Positions 1 to 9,800 of a stretch of 43,641 nt of DNA are shown piece after piece (positions within the stretch are counted from its first letter, which is position 1; every line of letters starts with the position of its first letter). The notes under the pieces are model-generated. The model made no database searches and was not told where the DNA came from. It saw only the letters and a list, made by a program, of their open reading frames with translations. Location: assembly GCF_009765785.1 (NCBI RefSeq), contig NZ_LMUT01000012.1, positions 1,131,594 to 1,175,234 on the forward strand, read 5' to 3'. Position numbers and translations under genes: made by a program. Origin of the DNA: Granulicella sp. L46 (GTDB taxonomy: Bacteria; Acidobacteriota; Terriglobia; Terriglobales; Acidobacteriaceae).

Positions 1-647
1 TGCGGCCCCGCCACTCCTGCGGTGCCCACTGTCCCCTGCGGTCCAGCAGGTCCAACTGTCCCCACCCCGCTTCCGACCAGCGCAATGTCCAACTCGGGAG
101 CATGCGCAGTCTCATCATTCTCTTTGCTGTCAAACTGCACCACCGTCCCACTCCCCGCCACCAGCGCCAATCCAAAGTTCGTTCCCGGTGCCCCCACCCA
201 TCCCTGCACCGCCGACGTCACATCGAACGTCACAAACTCTCCCGCCCCCGTCACCTGCGCAGTCTGAAACGGCGCGCCCATAGCCGGCAGCGTCGCATAG
301 GTCACACTCGACTCCGTCCACGCACCGCCCACCAACTCTGCCTGCACAACCCCCGGGACATCTGCCCGATTGCAGTACACACGCAGCGTCGCCTTCGCAA
401 TCTGCGCCGGTGTCGTCCCCGCAGGCAGCATTCTCAGGTCAATCTGAACCAGCGAGGTATACCCGCCACCCACATTTAGATTGCTAAGGCTTCCCGAGTT
501 CACCGCAGGCTGCGCGCTCGAGACATGCGCATCGCCCGCCAGAGTCCCCTGTTGACCCCACATACTCCCCGGCACGCACACCGCCATCACCAGCAGCAAC
601 CTCACCGCAGTGCAAACCGTGCCCCTCATCCGGAGCGTGCGCTTCAC
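1..647 (-). CDS. Secreted DNRLRE-domain protein with collagen-like repeats (partial, runs off window start)
   Basis: Reading the minus strand from a GTG at 647 gives an open frame with no stop to the window edge (215 codons, C-terminus missing). The N-terminus is a signal peptide: a basic start, a hydrophobic LLLVMAVCV core and likely cleavage near SMWG-QQ. Residues of about 40-190 look like a DNRLRE-type beta-sandwich domain (AQIAKATLRVYCN, then SSVTYATLPAMG and VTFDVTSAVQGWV), which is common in acidobacterial secreted proteins. The last visible residues enter a Gly-X-Y collagen-like tract (GPAGPQGTVGTAGVAGP). An in-frame TGA lies 12-15 nt upstream of the GTG. An ATG at 629 is an alternative start with a shorter n-region. 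The role is probably surface-exposed or structural; the exact function is unknown. Confidence 0.75.
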   Translation of the reverse strand, partial: MKRTLRMRGTVCTAVRLLLVMAVCVPGSMWGQQGTLAGDAHVSSAQPAVNSGSLSNLNVGGGYTSLVQIDLRMLPAGTTPAQIAKATLRVYCNRADVPGVVQAELVGGAWTESSVTYATLPAMGAPFQTAQVTGAGEFVTFDVTSAVQGWVGAPGTNFGLALVAGSGTVVQFDSKENDETAHAPELDIALVGSGVGTVGPAGPQGTVGTAGVAGP

Positions 648-799
648 TTCTTTCAGCCCTCAGCTGCATACAGCAACGATCACAACTCAACAACGCACAT
701 TGCCGACGGGCCTCCCGGATTTCCAGAGTGGTTACCAGGGGTAGGACCTTTTAGTTCGGCAGAGACCTAAGCCAATTCAAGCAACAATTAGAGAAACCT

Positions 800-819
800 C
801 ATGTGATGAAAATCACATG
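800..819. promoter_or_regulatory. Perfect inverted repeat resembling a CRP/FNR-family operator
   Basis: CATGTGAT-GAAA-ATCACATG is a perfect 8-bp inverted repeat with a 4-bp centre. It fits the TGTGA-N6-TCACA layout of CRP/FNR-family sites. It lies in the 260-bp gap between the divergent secreted-protein gene (start 647) and the permease gene (start 908), about 90 bp before the permease start. The rest of the gap (648-799 and 820-907) shows nothing else I recognise. Function is inferred from pattern only. Confidence 0.55.
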
Positions 820-907
820 ACTTAGGACATGATCGCCCTACCCCGTCTGGCCCTGCAGCACGACACAAAATCCCCACCCTCACCTTCCTGCGTCAAGTTA
901 TGAGACG

Positions 908-2353
908 ATGCACCCAATGCCCTCCTCGCCCGACCAGGGTCTCGCTCCCTCCGACAGCGCCAGCAATCACCATCTCTCGCGCCAGCTCACCCTTCGCGAC
1001 CTTGTCCTCTCCCAGGTCCTCACCGTCGTCGGAAGCTCCTGGGTAGGCCTTGCCGCTGGCCTCGGCCACGCCCAAACGCTGGTCTGGCTCTTCGCTTTCG
1101 CCGTCTTCTACACCCCAATGGCTGTCGCCGTTTACTTCCTCAACCGCGAGATGCCTCTCGAAGGGGGCCTCTACGTCTGGGCCCGCCGGTCCTTCGGCGA
1201 CACCATCGGCTTCCTCACCGCGTGGAACATCTGGGCCTACGGACTCTCCTCCATCGCCACCATCTTGTTCCAAATCCCCAGCGAGTTCGCCTTCATGATC
1301 GGCCCGCGCGCGGCCTGGGTCCCCGAAAGTCACACCATCGTCTTCATCGGCCTCGCCGTTCTTCTCGCTGCCCTCGCTCTCTCCGCCATCCGCGGCCTCG
1401 CCCTCGGCAAGTGGATCCATAACGTCTCGGGCGCCGCGATGATTGCTGCGTTTGCCCTGCTCATCTTCGCGCCGTTTTGGGCGATGGCCCATCATGTCCC
1501 CATACACTTCACCCCTTTCGAGCTGCATCTGCCCCACACCGATCCCAACTCCCTCGCTCTCATCGGCCAAACCCTCTTCGCTGCCGCTGGCCTTGAATAC
1601 ATCGCGATCATGGCGGGCGAAGCCAAGTCCCCCTCCCGCGACATCGGCCGCTCCATCATCATCGCCACGCCCATCATTGTCGTGATGTTCATCTTCGGAA
1701 CCGCTTCGGTCCTCGCCTTCCACGAGTACACCGGCGTCCCCATCAACTACATCGCCCCGATCCCCCAGACCCTTCGCCTCGCCTTCGGCGCCAGTACCCT
1801 CGGCAACCTCGTCGCCCGCGTCATCATCCTGCTGCTCCAAATCCGCATCCTCGGCGCCGCCAGCTATCTCTTCACGGGAGTCTCCCGCCTACCTATGGCA
1901 GCGGGCTGGGATCACCTCATCCCCGAATGGTTTTCCCGTCTCCACCCGCGCTACCGCACCCCCACCAACTCAATCCTCGTCGCCACACTCATCGTCGCCG
2001 CACTCATCGTTCTAGGCAGCGCAGGAGTCCACGCCGCCGTCGCCTTCAACCTACTCAACAACGCCTCCAATGAGTTCTATGTCCTCGCCTACCTCGTGAT
2101 GTTTGCGATCCCCGTCCTGATTCCGATAGCCGGCCTAAAATTGCTACGCGGTCGCATCCCCACCTGGGCCATCGTCATCTGCGCCGTCGGCTTCGTCACC
2201 TCCGTCGCAGTGTTCGCGCTCAGCGCCTACCCCTTCGACGGCTCCTCCAAACTCCTCACCTTCGCCACTGAGATCATCGGCACCACCCTCATCGTCAACC
2301 TCATCGGCTACGCCTTCTACCGCACCCGCTCCCTCCGCGCCACTGCGCGCTAA
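908..2353 (+). CDS. APC-superfamily amino acid permease
   Basis: An integral membrane transporter of 481 residues with about 12 hydrophobic segments, typical length for the APC superfamily. The N-terminal TLRDLVLSQVLTVVGSSWVGLAAGLG region corresponds to the unwound first helix of APC permeases. GLEYIAIMAGEAKSPSRDIGRSI is the classic helix 6 segment ending in the conserved E-(A/T)-K-x-P-x-R-x-I-x-R-(A/S) signature. It likely imports an amino acid or amine by proton or sodium coupling; the substrate cannot be read from sequence. An ATG at 917 is an alternative start that loses three residues. No close Shine-Dalgarno is visible. The only regulatory hint is the CRP-like palindrome upstream. Confidence 0.85.
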   Translation: MHPMPSSPDQGLAPSDSASNHHLSRQLTLRDLVLSQVLTVVGSSWVGLAAGLGHAQTLVWLFAFAVFYTPMAVAVYFLNREMPLEGGLYVWARRSFGDTIGFLTAWNIWAYGLSSIATILFQIPSEFAFMIGPRAAWVPESHTIVFIGLAVLLAALALSAIRGLALGKWIHNVSGAAMIAAFALLIFAPFWAMAHHVPIHFTPFELHLPHTDPNSLALIGQTLFAAAGLEYIAIMAGEAKSPSRDIGRSIIIATPIIVVMFIFGTASVLAFHEYTGVPINYIAPIPQTLRLAFGASTLGNLVARVIILLLQIRILGAASYLFTGVSRLPMAAGWDHLIPEWFSRLHPRYRTPTNSILVATLIVAALIVLGSAGVHAAVAFNLLNNASNEFYVLAYLVMFAIPVLIPIAGLKLLRGRIPTWAIVICAVGFVTSVAVFALSAYPFDGSSKLLTFATEIIGTTLIVNLIGYAFYRTRSLRATAR

Positions 2354-2399
2354 CTACTTTTAACTCCCGCCGTCCGCGCAGGACCCAGCATCCAACCCG

Positions 2400-2405
2400 T
2401 ATGCT
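2400..2405 (+). promoter_or_regulatory. -10-like TATGCT ending 7 nt before the pgm ATG at 2413
   Basis: TATGCT matches the sigma-70 -10 consensus at four of six bases and is followed by TTCTTCC then ATG. There is no Shine-Dalgarno. This fits the near-leaderless pattern of several other genes here, and it is why I prefer the ATG at 2413 over the one at 2401. Inference only. Confidence 0.35.
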
Positions 2406-2412
2406 TTCTTCC

Positions 2413-4071
2413 ATGCCTTCGAACGCCACCGACCCGCTAGCAAACACTCCTGGCCATCGCTCCACCCCGGACCGCCTCGTCAACATCCCTCGCCTGGTCA
2501 CGGCCTTCTATGCCAACCACCCCGACCCCGCCGTCCCCGAGCAGCGCGTCAGCTTCGGCACGTCAGGCCACAGAGGCTCGTCGCTGAACTCGAGCTTCAA
2601 CTACGCGCACATCCTCGCCATCACGCAAGCCATCGTCGAGTACCGCGCCACCCAGAACACCACCGGCCCCCTCTTCCTCGCGCAGGACACCCACGCCCTC
2701 TCCGAGCCAGCCTTCTCCACCGCCCTCGAAGTCCTCGCGGCCAACGGCATCACGGTGATGATCGACCAGGACCTTGGCTACACGCCCACGCCTGTCCTCT
2801 CGCACGCCATCCTCGAATACAACTCCTCCGGCGCGAAGACCCCCGCCGACGGCATCGTCATCACGCCCTCGCACAACCCGCCCGACGACGGCGGCTTCAA
2901 GTACAACCCGCCCAACGGTGGCCCCGCCGACACGACCGCCACCAAATGGATCGAGAATCGTGCTAACGAGCTCATCACCAACAAACTTCAGGGCATCAAG
3001 CGCCTTGCCTTCGCCAAAGCTCTCGCCGCCGAAACCACCCGCCGCCACGACTACATCACCTCCTACGTCAACGACCTCGGCAACGTCATCAACTTCGATC
3101 CCCTCGCTGGCACCGCCTTAAAGCTGGCGGTCGATCCGTTAGGCGGCGCTGGCGTAGCCTACTGGCCTCGCATCGCCGAGCAATATAAACTCCCGCTCCA
3201 GATCCTCAACCCCTATGTCGATCCAACCTTCCGCTTCATGACCCTCGACTGGGACGGCCGCATCCGCATGGACTGTTCTTCTCCCCTCGCCATGGCGAGC
3301 ATGATTGCGAATAAAGATCTCTACGACGTAGCCTGGGCCTGCGACACCGACCACGATCGCCACGGAATCGTCACGCGCAGTTCCGGCCTGCTCAATCCCA
3401 ACCACTACCTCGCCGTGTGCATTCAGTACCTCTTCACGCACCGGCCTGATTGGTCCGAAAATGTAGGCATTGGCAAAACTCTCGTTAGCTCCAGCATCAT
3501 CGACCGCGTAGCCAAAGGCCTCGGCCGCCCCATGCTCGAAGTTCCTGTGGGGTTCAAGTGGTTCGTCGACGGATTGATCGACGGGACGCTAGGATTCGTA
3601 GGCGAAGAGTCAGCTGGCGCCACCTTCCTCCGCCGCAACGGCAGCGTTTGGACCACCGACAAAGACGGCCTCATCCTGGGTCTACTTGCTGCAGAAATAA
3701 CTGCCACTACCGGGAAAGACCCCGGCGTTCTCTACAACGAACTCACCGCCAGATACGGTGCCCCCGTCTACCAACGCATCGACGCAGCCGCGACCAAGGA
3801 AGAAAAATCCAAGCTCGCCAAACTCTCGCCGAGCCAAGTCACCGCCAAAGAACTAGCCGGTGAACCCATCACGTCCATCCTCACCGAAGCCCCCGGCAAC
3901 CACGCGCCCATCGGAGGCCTCAAAGTCACGACCGAAAACGGCTGGTTCGCCGCTCGCCCCAGCGGCACCGAAGATGTCTACAAGATCTACGCAGAGTCCT
4001 TCAACGGCCAGGACCACCTAACCCAAATCCAAACCGAAGCCAAAGCCCTGGTCGCCAAGGCCATCGCTTAA
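2413..4071 (+). CDS. pgm: Phosphoglucomutase, alpha-D-glucose-phosphate specific
   Basis: Interconverts glucose 1-phosphate and glucose 6-phosphate in the cytoplasm, linking glycolysis to glycogen, trehalose and cell-wall sugar nucleotides. The 552-residue protein has the whole alpha-D-phosphohexomutase set: GTSGHRGS (about 49-56), the phosphoserine loop TPSHNPP (about 151-157), the Mg-binding loop DTDHDRHG (about 311-318), the sugar-binding loop GEESAG (about 397-402) and the phosphate-binding RPSGTED near the C-terminus. Length and motifs match the Pgm/PMM subfamily of E. coli Pgm type. An upstream in-frame ATG at 2401 would add four residues, but it would lie inside the putative -10 box. 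It appears to be monocistronic. Confidence 0.93.
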   Translation: MPSNATDPLANTPGHRSTPDRLVNIPRLVTAFYANHPDPAVPEQRVSFGTSGHRGSSLNSSFNYAHILAITQAIVEYRATQNTTGPLFLAQDTHALSEPAFSTALEVLAANGITVMIDQDLGYTPTPVLSHAILEYNSSGAKTPADGIVITPSHNPPDDGGFKYNPPNGGPADTTATKWIENRANELITNKLQGIKRLAFAKALAAETTRRHDYITSYVNDLGNVINFDPLAGTALKLAVDPLGGAGVAYWPRIAEQYKLPLQILNPYVDPTFRFMTLDWDGRIRMDCSSPLAMASMIANKDLYDVAWACDTDHDRHGIVTRSSGLLNPNHYLAVCIQYLFTHRPDWSENVGIGKTLVSSSIIDRVAKGLGRPMLEVPVGFKWFVDGLIDGTLGFVGEESAGATFLRRNGSVWTTDKDGLILGLLAAEITATTGKDPGVLYNELTARYGAPVYQRIDAAATKEEKSKLAKLSPSQVTAKELAGEPITSILTEAPGNHAPIGGLKVTTENGWFAARPSGTEDVYKIYAESFNGQDHLTQIQTEAKALVAKAIA

Positions 4072-4178
4072 CTCTCGCCGCCGGCGGAGGACGAGCCAAC
4101 CCTCCCTTACAGCTGCCATCTAAATAATGAAAGCGGCCGGACGCAGACCGCTGCAAATCTGTTGCCCGGAGCGAAAGT

Positions 4179-4457
4179 ATGCCAACCAAATCCCACACCC
4201 TCTCTGCCGACGATCGCAAGCAAATCGACGACTCCAAGTTCGCCTTTCCCGAACAGCGCAAAGAGCCCCTCGAAAACGCATCCCACGTTCGTAACGCCAT
4301 CGCGCGCTTCGACCAGGTCAAGGACGTCTCCGATGCAGACCGCGAGAAAGCCTTTCACCGCATCAAGACCGCCGCGAAGAAATTCGGCGTCGAGATGAAA
4401 GAGACCCACTGGCACCAGCTAGGCAATCACGCCCACACCAAGAACTCCTCCAACTAA
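4179..4457 (+). CDS. Small conserved DUF6582-like protein
   Basis: A 92-residue, charged, soluble protein with no signal peptide. The core FAFPEQRKEPLENASHVRNAIARFDQV, followed by DREKAFHRIKTAAKKFGVEM, is the conserved block I associate with the DUF6582 family, found in many bacteria and also in phage-encoded proteins; its biochemical role is not known. The spacing of H, R and N residues (ASHVRNAIARF) is the most conserved part. GGAGCGAAAGT just before the ATG serves as ribosome binding site. It stands alone between pgm and a SRPBCC gene on the same strand. Confidence 0.75.
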   Translation: MPTKSHTLSADDRKQIDDSKFAFPEQRKEPLENASHVRNAIARFDQVKDVSDADREKAFHRIKTAAKKFGVEMKETHWHQLGNHAHTKNSSN

Positions 4458-4654
4458 CTCTCACACGGCAAACACGGGTGCCCATTTATGACTGTCTCAT
4501 CGCCATGGGTGGGCATTGCGTAACGCGCGACCGCCCGCAGCTTGAACCAGAACCCAACCCTTTTCCTCCCGACCGGCCCTTGCCGTCCGCGGAGGACAAG
4601 GACTGCGCTATCCTTCTCATGTCCTCGGGCCTACTTCCTTCACAGGAGCCCCAC

Positions 4655-5179
4655 ATGCGAACCCTCCGCCGTATTCTTCTCGGCCTCGCCGTCCTAGTCG
4701 CGGCCGTCTTCGCGATCGCCTATCTCGACGGCCTTACCCTCCCCGTCAACCACGTCGCTACTGTCACCGGCACGGTCGCCGCGCCACCCGCCAAAGTCTT
4801 CGCGCTTATCACCAACATCTCTGGCGCTCCCAACTGGCGACATGCCGTCAAATCCGTCACTGTCCTTCCTTCGGACGCCGGTCGCGACCACTGGACAGAG
4901 AACCTCGCCCACGGCCAGACCATGACATTCCTTGCCACCCGCACCGAGGCCCCCACCCGCCGCGACGTCCTCCTCGACCTTGCCACCCCCTCCTACGGCG
5001 GCACCTGGACCTACCTGCTCGTCCCAGGCCCCACCCCCGACACCACCATCCTCACCATCACCGAAACCGGCTTCATCCGGCCCCCACTCTACCGTTTCAT
5101 GATGCACCACGTCCTCGGCCTCACCTACAACCTGAACCAATATCTAACCGACGTCCGCGCCGCAGCCCCCACACTTTAA
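4655..5179 (+). CDS. SRPBCC (START-like) family protein with N-terminal membrane anchor
   Basis: A protein of 174 residues. Residues 1-25 form a hydrophobic anchor or uncleaved signal (ILLGLAVLVAAVFAIAYL). The rest looks like a SRPBCC ligand-binding fold: VTGTVAAPPAKVFALITNISGAPNWRHAVKSV is the usual first strand and helix of polyketide-cyclase/SRPBCC proteins, with the conserved P-x-x-V-(F/W)-x-x-(I/L)-x-(N/D) pattern. No ligand can be assigned. I chose the ATG at 4655 because CACAGGAG sits 6 nt before it. Longer in-frame starts at 4478 and 4619 exist, but they would put unrelated residues before the anchor. TATCCT at 4609-4614 is a possible -10 box. Confidence 0.75.
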   Translation: MRTLRRILLGLAVLVAAVFAIAYLDGLTLPVNHVATVTGTVAAPPAKVFALITNISGAPNWRHAVKSVTVLPSDAGRDHWTENLAHGQTMTFLATRTEAPTRRDVLLDLATPSYGGTWTYLLVPGPTPDTTILTITETGFIRPPLYRFMMHHVLGLTYNLNQYLTDVRAAAPTL

Positions 5180-5429
5180 ACCCGCGCCGGACCTTGACGC
5201 ATCCGACTGACTCCTTTAGTCTCAAGTTCAAGATGAAGCAGATCCACACCGCCGCCTTCTGTTGCATGTGTTGTCGCATGCCGCGCTGTCGCGCCGGTGT
5301 CTGTCTGCTCTAAGCGAACCCACAAACTTCGCAGCAAGCTCAAACACCCACGCACAGCTCTTTAGCAGCGTGGGTTTCGTGCATCTGAGCCCAATTTTCT
5401 CCCCTCACAACCAAGCACAGGAGTTCCCC

Positions 5430-5543
5430 ATGGAATCCCCCACCCGCAAGCTGGCCTTCAACGCCGACGCCGCCGCTATCCTCATCGCCCTCACCTTCGC
5501 GGCGCTCATCCGGCTCAACATCATCCATCGCATCTCCTGGTAA
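5430..5543 (+). CDS. Small 37-residue single-span membrane peptide
   Basis: ATG at 5430 is preceded by ACAGGAG with ideal spacing, one of the best ribosome binding sites in this part of the window. The peptide begins MESPTRKLAFNADAAAIL and continues into a hydrophobic span (AAILIALTFAALIRLNII), ending HRISW. It has one predicted membrane helix with a basic residue embedded near its end. It ends 47 nt before the YeiH-type transporter start and is probably co-transcribed with it, so it may be an accessory subunit or a translational leader for the transporter. I do not recognise a family. Confidence 0.6.
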   Translation: MESPTRKLAFNADAAAILIALTFAALIRLNIIHRISW

Positions 5544-5556
5544 CCACGGTTCTTTC

Positions 5557-5584
5557 TGAGAACTGACAACTGAGAACTGACAAC
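5557..5584 (+). repeat. Perfect 14-bp tandem repeat, two copies
   Basis: TGAGAACTGACAAC occurs twice in direct succession (5557-5570 and 5571-5584), ending 6 nt before the TTG start of the YeiH-type gene. It occupies the place where a ribosome binding site would be expected. Seen directly in the sequence. Confidence 0.85.
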
Positions 5585-5590
5585 CTGCCT

Positions 5591-6682
5591 TTGTCCGCCC
5601 AAACCATCCCGCTGCCCACACCCGCTCGCAAGCCTCCGCGATCGCAGCAACTGCTCGCGCTCCTGCCCGGCACGCTCCTGCTCTTCGCCATCGGCCTCGC
5701 CGGCAAAGCTCTCGAATCCCTCGGCATCTTCCTTCGCGCCCACCACCACTACTTCCCGCGCATTGAGTACGTCCTCTGGGCCATCATCCTCGGCCTCGTT
5801 ATTTCGAACGTCTTCTCAGTCCCCGCGATCTTTCGACCCGGCATCGCAACGTACGAGCTCTGGCTCAAGCTCGGCATCGTTCTCGTAGCGGCCCGTTTCG
5901 TTCTTTCCGACGTCCTCCGCATCGGCGGCATGAGCCTCGTCCTCGTAGCCATCGAGCTCGTTCTCTCCCTCAGCGTGATGACGCTGCTAGGCAAGCTCTT
6001 CCGTCTTCCACCGAAGCTCACGAGCCTGCTCGCCATCGGCAGCTCTATCTGTGGCGTCACCGCGATCATGGCTGCGCAGGGCGCCATCGACTCCGACGAA
6101 GAGGACACCACGACCGCCATCGCCGCCATCCTAGCTCTCGGTGCCCTCGCCCTCTTCACCTTCCCCGCGATAGGTCATGTGCTCCACATGGGCCAGCAAG
6201 CGTACGGAATCTGGGCCGGCCTCGCGGTCGACAACACTGCCGAAGCCACCGTCACCGGCGCTCTCTACGGCGACATCGCCGGCCGCTTTGCAATTCTCGC
6301 GAAAACGGCCCGCTCTGCCTTCATCGGCTTCGTCGTCCTTGGCTACGCGGTCTACTGGGCATCGCAGGGCCAGGCCGCCCGCGTGGAGCGCAAAGCCCTC
6401 TTCCTCTGGCAGAAGTTCCCCAAGTTCATCCTCGGCTTCATGGCGCTCTCCATCCTCGCCAGCGTCGGTTTCTTCTCGGCGGGGCAGCTAAGCTCTCTTG
6501 GCAATCTCAGCAAGTGGGCTTTCCTCCCCGCCTTCGCCGGCGTAGGCCTCCGCACCCAGCTCCGCGACCTCGTCACCCAGGGCTGGCGCCCCATACTCGT
6601 AGGGGTCCTCGGTGAGATCTTCATCGCCCTCATCACACTTGGCATGGTCTTAGCGGTCTACCACCACGGAGCCGCCCAATGA
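5591..6682 (+). CDS. YeiH-type (UPF0324) putative sulfate/anion exporter
   Basis: A 363-residue membrane protein with about ten hydrophobic spans. It belongs to the YeiH/UPF0324 family, sometimes annotated as putative sulfate exporters. Diagnostic segments are LWAIILGLVISNVF, the GSSICGVTAIMAAQGAID motif in the middle, and DNTAEATVTGALYG after it. The start is a TTG at 5591. An in-frame TGA at 5564-5566 lies just upstream, and no ATG is available until deep inside the protein. There is no clear Shine-Dalgarno, because the 14-bp tandem repeat lies there. It may depend on coupling with the upstream 37-residue peptide gene. The transported ion is not proven for the family. Confidence 0.82.
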   Translation: MSAQTIPLPTPARKPPRSQQLLALLPGTLLLFAIGLAGKALESLGIFLRAHHHYFPRIEYVLWAIILGLVISNVFSVPAIFRPGIATYELWLKLGIVLVAARFVLSDVLRIGGMSLVLVAIELVLSLSVMTLLGKLFRLPPKLTSLLAIGSSICGVTAIMAAQGAIDSDEEDTTTAIAAILALGALALFTFPAIGHVLHMGQQAYGIWAGLAVDNTAEATVTGALYGDIAGRFAILAKTARSAFIGFVVLGYAVYWASQGQAARVERKALFLWQKFPKFILGFMALSILASVGFFSAGQLSSLGNLSKWAFLPAFAGVGLRTQLRDLVTQGWRPILVGVLGEIFIALITLGMVLAVYHHGAAQ

Positions 6683-6834
6683 CGAATCTTCCCACCGCAC
6701 CCCTCGCAACACCCCGCTGTCGTTGTCGCTGTTAGTCCCCAACTAACTCGCGCGAGAACCAGCTCTCCACCACAACACAAATCCAAAAGCCTGCCGCAAG
6801 CACGCGCAGGCGCACACCCACACTCAGGAGTCCC

Positions 6835-9800
6835 ATGCAACGCCTTCGCCTCATCCTCCCTCTCTTCCTCCTAGCCTTTTCCCTCGCGGCCCGCGCCCAG
6901 GTCGTCGGCGGCACCATCGCCGGCCTCGTCACCGACTCCTCCGGCGCCGCCATCCCCGGCGCCCACGTCCTCATCCACAACGACGACACCGGCGCCCAGC
7001 GCTCTCTCAACACCAACGCCTCCGGCCAGTACATCGCCTCCTCTATTGCGGTCGGCCCCTATACCCTCAACGTCACCGCGCCCGGCTTCGCCCAAACTAC
7101 CCGCACCATCACCCTTACCACCGGCCAATCGCTCAACCTTAACCTCGCCCTCTCCGTCGCCGGCCACGAGACCGTCACCGTCCACGACACCCAACCCATC
7201 GTGAACACCTCCACCGAACAAACCGCTGGTCTCGTCGACTCGCGCCAGGTCAAACAGCTTCCCCTCAACGGCCGCTCCTACGACCAGCTCATCCTGCTCA
7301 ATCCTGGCACCGTGAACTACACCAACCAACGCAGCGGCGGCATCGGAACTTCAAATTCTTCGGTGGGCAGCATGTTCTCCGTATCCGGCCGCCGCCCGCA
7401 AGACAATCTCTTTCTCCTCAACGGCATCGAGTACACAGGCGCGTCGCTGATCAACACCACGCCCGGCGGCACCTCCGGCCAGCTTCTCGGCATTGACGGC
7501 ATTCGCGAGTTCAACGTCGTCACCGACACTTACTCCGCGGCCTACGGCAAGCGCGACGGCGCGCAGATCTCCATCGTCACCACTGGCGGCACCAACCAGC
7601 TCCACGGCTCCGTATACGAGTTCGCCCGCAACAGCTTCTTCGACGCCCGCAACTACTTCGACGGCCCCCGCATACCGGAGTTCCAGCGCAACAACTTCGG
7701 CGCCTCGCTCGGCGGCCCCATCCGCAAGAACAAGCTCTTCCTCTTCGCCAACTACGAAGGCTACCGCCAGAACCTCGGCGAGTCGCTCGTCACCCTCGTC
7801 CCCGATGCAACCTCGCGTGCCAAAGCCGTCGCCAGCGTAGAGCCGCTGCTCAACCTCTGGCCCATCGCCAACGGCCCGGAGATCACGCAAAACGGCGCCG
7901 CGACCGGCATCGCTCAATGGATAGGCTCCGCTCCGCAACACATCCGCGAGGACTTCGGCACCACCCGCTTCGACGCCAACCTTTCCAACAACGACACCTT
8001 CAACTCCATCTACACCATCGACGACTCCGACGCTGTCTCTCCCTCTGCCAATCCCTACTCCTACGTCGACGAAACCCTTCGCGAACAAGTTCTCAGCGCC
8101 GAAGAGCACCATGTCTTCTCGCCTAACTTCATTAACGTCGCGCGCTTCGGCTTCTCGCGCGCCAGCTACTACTTCAACGGCTACGTCCCCGCCGAACAGC
8201 AAGCGCTCACGCCCTCCGTCCGTCCCGGCGTCCCCACCTACGCCGTCGTCATCTCCGGCTCCACTGCCTCCAACGGCGCATCCTCCATCACGGGCGCCGG
8301 GGCTAACGTCGGCGCCAACAACGCCATCACCCGCAACCTCTTCACCTTCGACGACCACGTGTTCTACACCGTCGGCAAGCACACCCTAGAAGGCGGCATC
8401 TGGATCCAACGCCTGCAGTCCAACGACAACCTTGCCCAGGATCAGTACGGGCAGGCCTCTTTCGCCTCGCTCGCTACCTTCCTCACTGGCGCCATCAAGA
8501 CCTTCACCTACGCGCCGGACATCACCGAGCTAGGCTGGCGCACGCTCTTCGCCGACGCCTTCCTCGAAGACACCTGGCGCATCACCCCTCGCCTCCAAAT
8601 CCGCGCCGGCTTCCGCAGCGAGTCCTCCACCGGCTGGAGTGAATCGCAAAACCGCGCCAGCGTTTACTCCTTCGGAGCCGTCAGCAGCGGAGCACCGCTG
8701 GGCGTCATCTCCACCAACCCCACCTCCGGCCTCTCCAACGCTCTCACCGACAACCGCGCTCTCTTCCTCCCCGAGCCGCGCATCGGCCTCGCGTGGGATG
8801 CCTTCGGCAACGGCCGCACCAGCGTCACTGCCTCTGCCGGTCTGCATCACTCCCTGCTCGATGCGCTCGACTACCGCCTCGACCAGGCCGCCCCCTACAA
8901 CACCGTCAACTCCTACTCCAGCACCACCGTCACCAACCCCATAAGCGGCACGCCAAAGATTTCACCCTCCACCATCGCCACCAATATCTCCACGCCCACG
9001 CTGTTCTCCTACACGCTCAGAATCGAGCAGCAGCTCGCGCCCTCTACCTCCCTCACTCTCGGCTACAACGGCTCGCACAGCTACCACCAGATCCTCAACG
9101 GCGATCTCAACGAGCCAGACTTCGAAGTCCTCGCCAACAACCTCATCTACTACCCCACCACCACCAAGGCGAACAACGCCGTAGCGAACACTACCTCCTG
9201 GTGGTCCGGCGGCACGGGCAATTACAACGCCTTCATCGTTGACCTGCGCCACAACCTCTCCCGCGGTCTGCAATTCCGCATCAACTACACCTGGTCCAAA
9301 AATCTCGACGACGGCTCCGCCTGGAACACTTCCGTCTCTTCCAACACGCCAGCCTTCGTCTCAGTCCCGGCTCTCCCGCATCTTGACTACGGCCCCGCCG
9401 CCACCGACGTCCGCCACCTCTTCGCCGCCAACGCTACCTACGATCTCCCCATCGGCACCGGCCAGGCCCTCTTCGCCGACGCCAACAAGTTCACCGAGCA
9501 CGTCATCTCCGGCTGGAGCCTCGCTTCCATCGTGAGCCTCTCCACGGGCTTCCCCTTCTCGCCGCAACTCGGCTACAACCCCACCGGCTCCGGCGACAGC
9601 CGCAACCCTGTCCGCCCCAACGTCAACCCCAACTTCACGGGCAAGCTCTACCCCGGCGGCAGCACCGCCCAAAAGGCCGCGCAGTTCTTCAACCCCAACG
9701 CCTTCTCCGCTCCCGCCTACGGCACCGTCGGCAACGCTGGCCGCGACAGCCTCGTAGGCCCCGGCTACGCCGACTGGGATTTCTCCCTCCTCAAGTCAAC

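Noticed and set aside
893..1840. Long open frame on the minus strand opposite the permease
   Set aside because: It is a composition artefact of a GC-rich gene: acidic, repetitive translation without any fold, opposite a clear APC permease.
7351..8382. Open frame of 343 codons opposite the first TonB receptor
   Set aside because: The receptor on the other strand has full family features; the antisense translation is low-complexity Val/Gly/Glu.
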